Part shown: positions 4,890 to 5,292 of the stretch, in pieces
Position numbering within the stretch: the stretch's first letter is position 1
Layout of the letters: the number at the start of each line of letters is the position of its first letter
DNA from: Nitrospirae bacterium RBG_13_39_12
GTDB taxonomy: Bacteria > Nitrospirota > Thermodesulfovibrionia > Thermodesulfovibrionales > SM23-35
DNA length: 5,292 nucleotides
Assembly: GCA_001805125.1 (NCBI GenBank)
Contig: MHEF01000085.1
Span: forward strand, 2,059 to 7,350
Reading direction: 5' to 3'
Translations under genes and position numbers: made by a program
The notes under the pieces: model-generated
Databases searched by the model: none
What the model was told of the DNA's origin: nothing
The model's input: the letters and a program-made list of their open reading frames with translations, nothing else

Positions 4890-5292
4890 TTATGCTCCAG
4901 CGAGCTTCTTTAAGACAACGATAGTAAAAACCATCACCAGAAGCGCCACAGTTTCGGTCATGCCCAGGACGGTAATATAGTTTCCGAACCCCTTACCGGT
5001 CTCTCCCATCGAATCGCAAGCGCAGGCAGCGCATTTTCCCTGCCAGAATGCAGAGAGTCCCATTGCGATTCCGGCAAAAGCTCCCACGCCCCAAAGATAT
5101 TGCCCTTTAATTGCGATCGCCCCCACCATATTCTGCATGAGGATGAAGCCGTAAATTGTCTGGGTAAGAGGGGCAGCCGTCATGGCTACCAATAAGAACG
5201 AAGGCGGTTTATTCTGGATAAAGTTCTTTTTCCACGCTCCAATGGCGCCCATACCGGCAATCCCTGTGCCAAAGGCAGAACCACAGGCTGCT
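4890..5292 (-). CDS. ntpK: V/A-type ATP synthase subunit K (membrane rotor proteolipid), 5' end off the right edge
   Basis: 133 residues are visible; the frame is open to the window edge, and the ATG at 5252 is internal because AACGSAFGTGIAG precedes it, as expected in this family. This is the double-hairpin (four-helix) rotor protein of V-type ATPases; only a short N-terminal piece should be missing. Visible segments are the end of helix 1 (GSAFGTGIAG), a cytoplasmic loop (AWKKNFIQNKPPS), helix 2 (FLLVAMTAAPLTQTIYGFIL), helix 3 (YLWGVGAFAGIAMGLSAFWQGKC, about 65-87), a loop (DSMGETGKGFGN) and helix 4 (ITVLGMTETVALLVMVFTIVVL, about 106-127). The ion-carrying carboxylate is Glu113 in helix 4. 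Thr43, Gln44 and Gln84 sit where the sodium ligands Thr64, Gln65 and Gln110 of Enterococcus hirae NtpK sit. Three cysteines (87, 90, 92) cluster at the end of helix 3, which is unusual. Other V-ATPase genes are expected upstream, outside the window. Confidence 0.95.
   Translation of the reverse strand, partial: AACGSAFGTGIAGMGAIGAWKKNFIQNKPPSFLLVAMTAAPLTQTIYGFILMQNMVGAIAIKGQYLWGVGAFAGIAMGLSAFWQGKCAACACDSMGETGKGFGNYITVLGMTETVALLVMVFTIVVLKKLAGA

Noticed and set aside
4890..5252. ATG at 5252 as the start of ATPase subunit K
   Set aside because: The frame continues to the window edge and encodes the family-typical GSAFGTGIAG just before this Met, so the true start is off the right edge.

Overview
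The window is a moderately AT-rich stretch of bacterial chromosome with four protein genes, all on the minus strand. From high to low coordinates they are: the rotor (K, proteolipid) subunit of a V/A-type ATPase, cut by the right edge; a soluble PAS-domain histidine kinase; a 562-residue protein related to the phosphohistidine part of PEP synthases; and the N-terminal half of a membrane-anchored Cache-domain sensor, cut by the left edge. There are no RNA genes, transposases, CRISPR arrays or integrases. The host is probably an anaerobic or sediment-type bacterium with large signalling capacity: Desulfobacterota, Nitrospirota, Omnitrophota or Planctomycetota would all fit. This rests on the V-type rotor subunit, the style of the kinase and PEP-synthase-like proteins and the repeat type; the sequence alone does not fix the phylum.

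Layout. Bases 1-1018: sensor (partial). 1040-1106: palindromic repeat R1. 1160-2848: PEP-synthase-like protein. 2849-3329: 481-bp gap with repeat R2, a degenerate relative R4 and an AT-rich inverted repeat. 3330-4466: histidine kinase. 4467-4889: 423-bp gap with leader hairpins, repeat R3 and a possible terminator. 4890-5292: ATPase subunit K.

Two things stand out. First, the PEP-synthase-like protein keeps the swivelling phosphohistidine-domain framework but has tyrosine where the catalytic histidine should be. It also has neither the ATP-grasp nor the TIM-barrel domain, so it looks like a pseudoenzyme or regulatory protein rather than a PEP synthase. It sits between a histidine kinase and a Cache sensor, which suggests a signalling role, but the gaps are long and co-transcription is not shown. 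Second, every gene-to-gene gap carries a TGTCATTC...GAATGACA repeat built from small hairpins. These keep a fixed 5-nt loop (CTTGT/ACAAG) while the stems change with compensating bases. Two of the repeats share an identical 43-nt block in opposite orientation on either side of the kinase gene.

The ATPase gene is probably the end of a separate energy-metabolism operon lying off the right edge.
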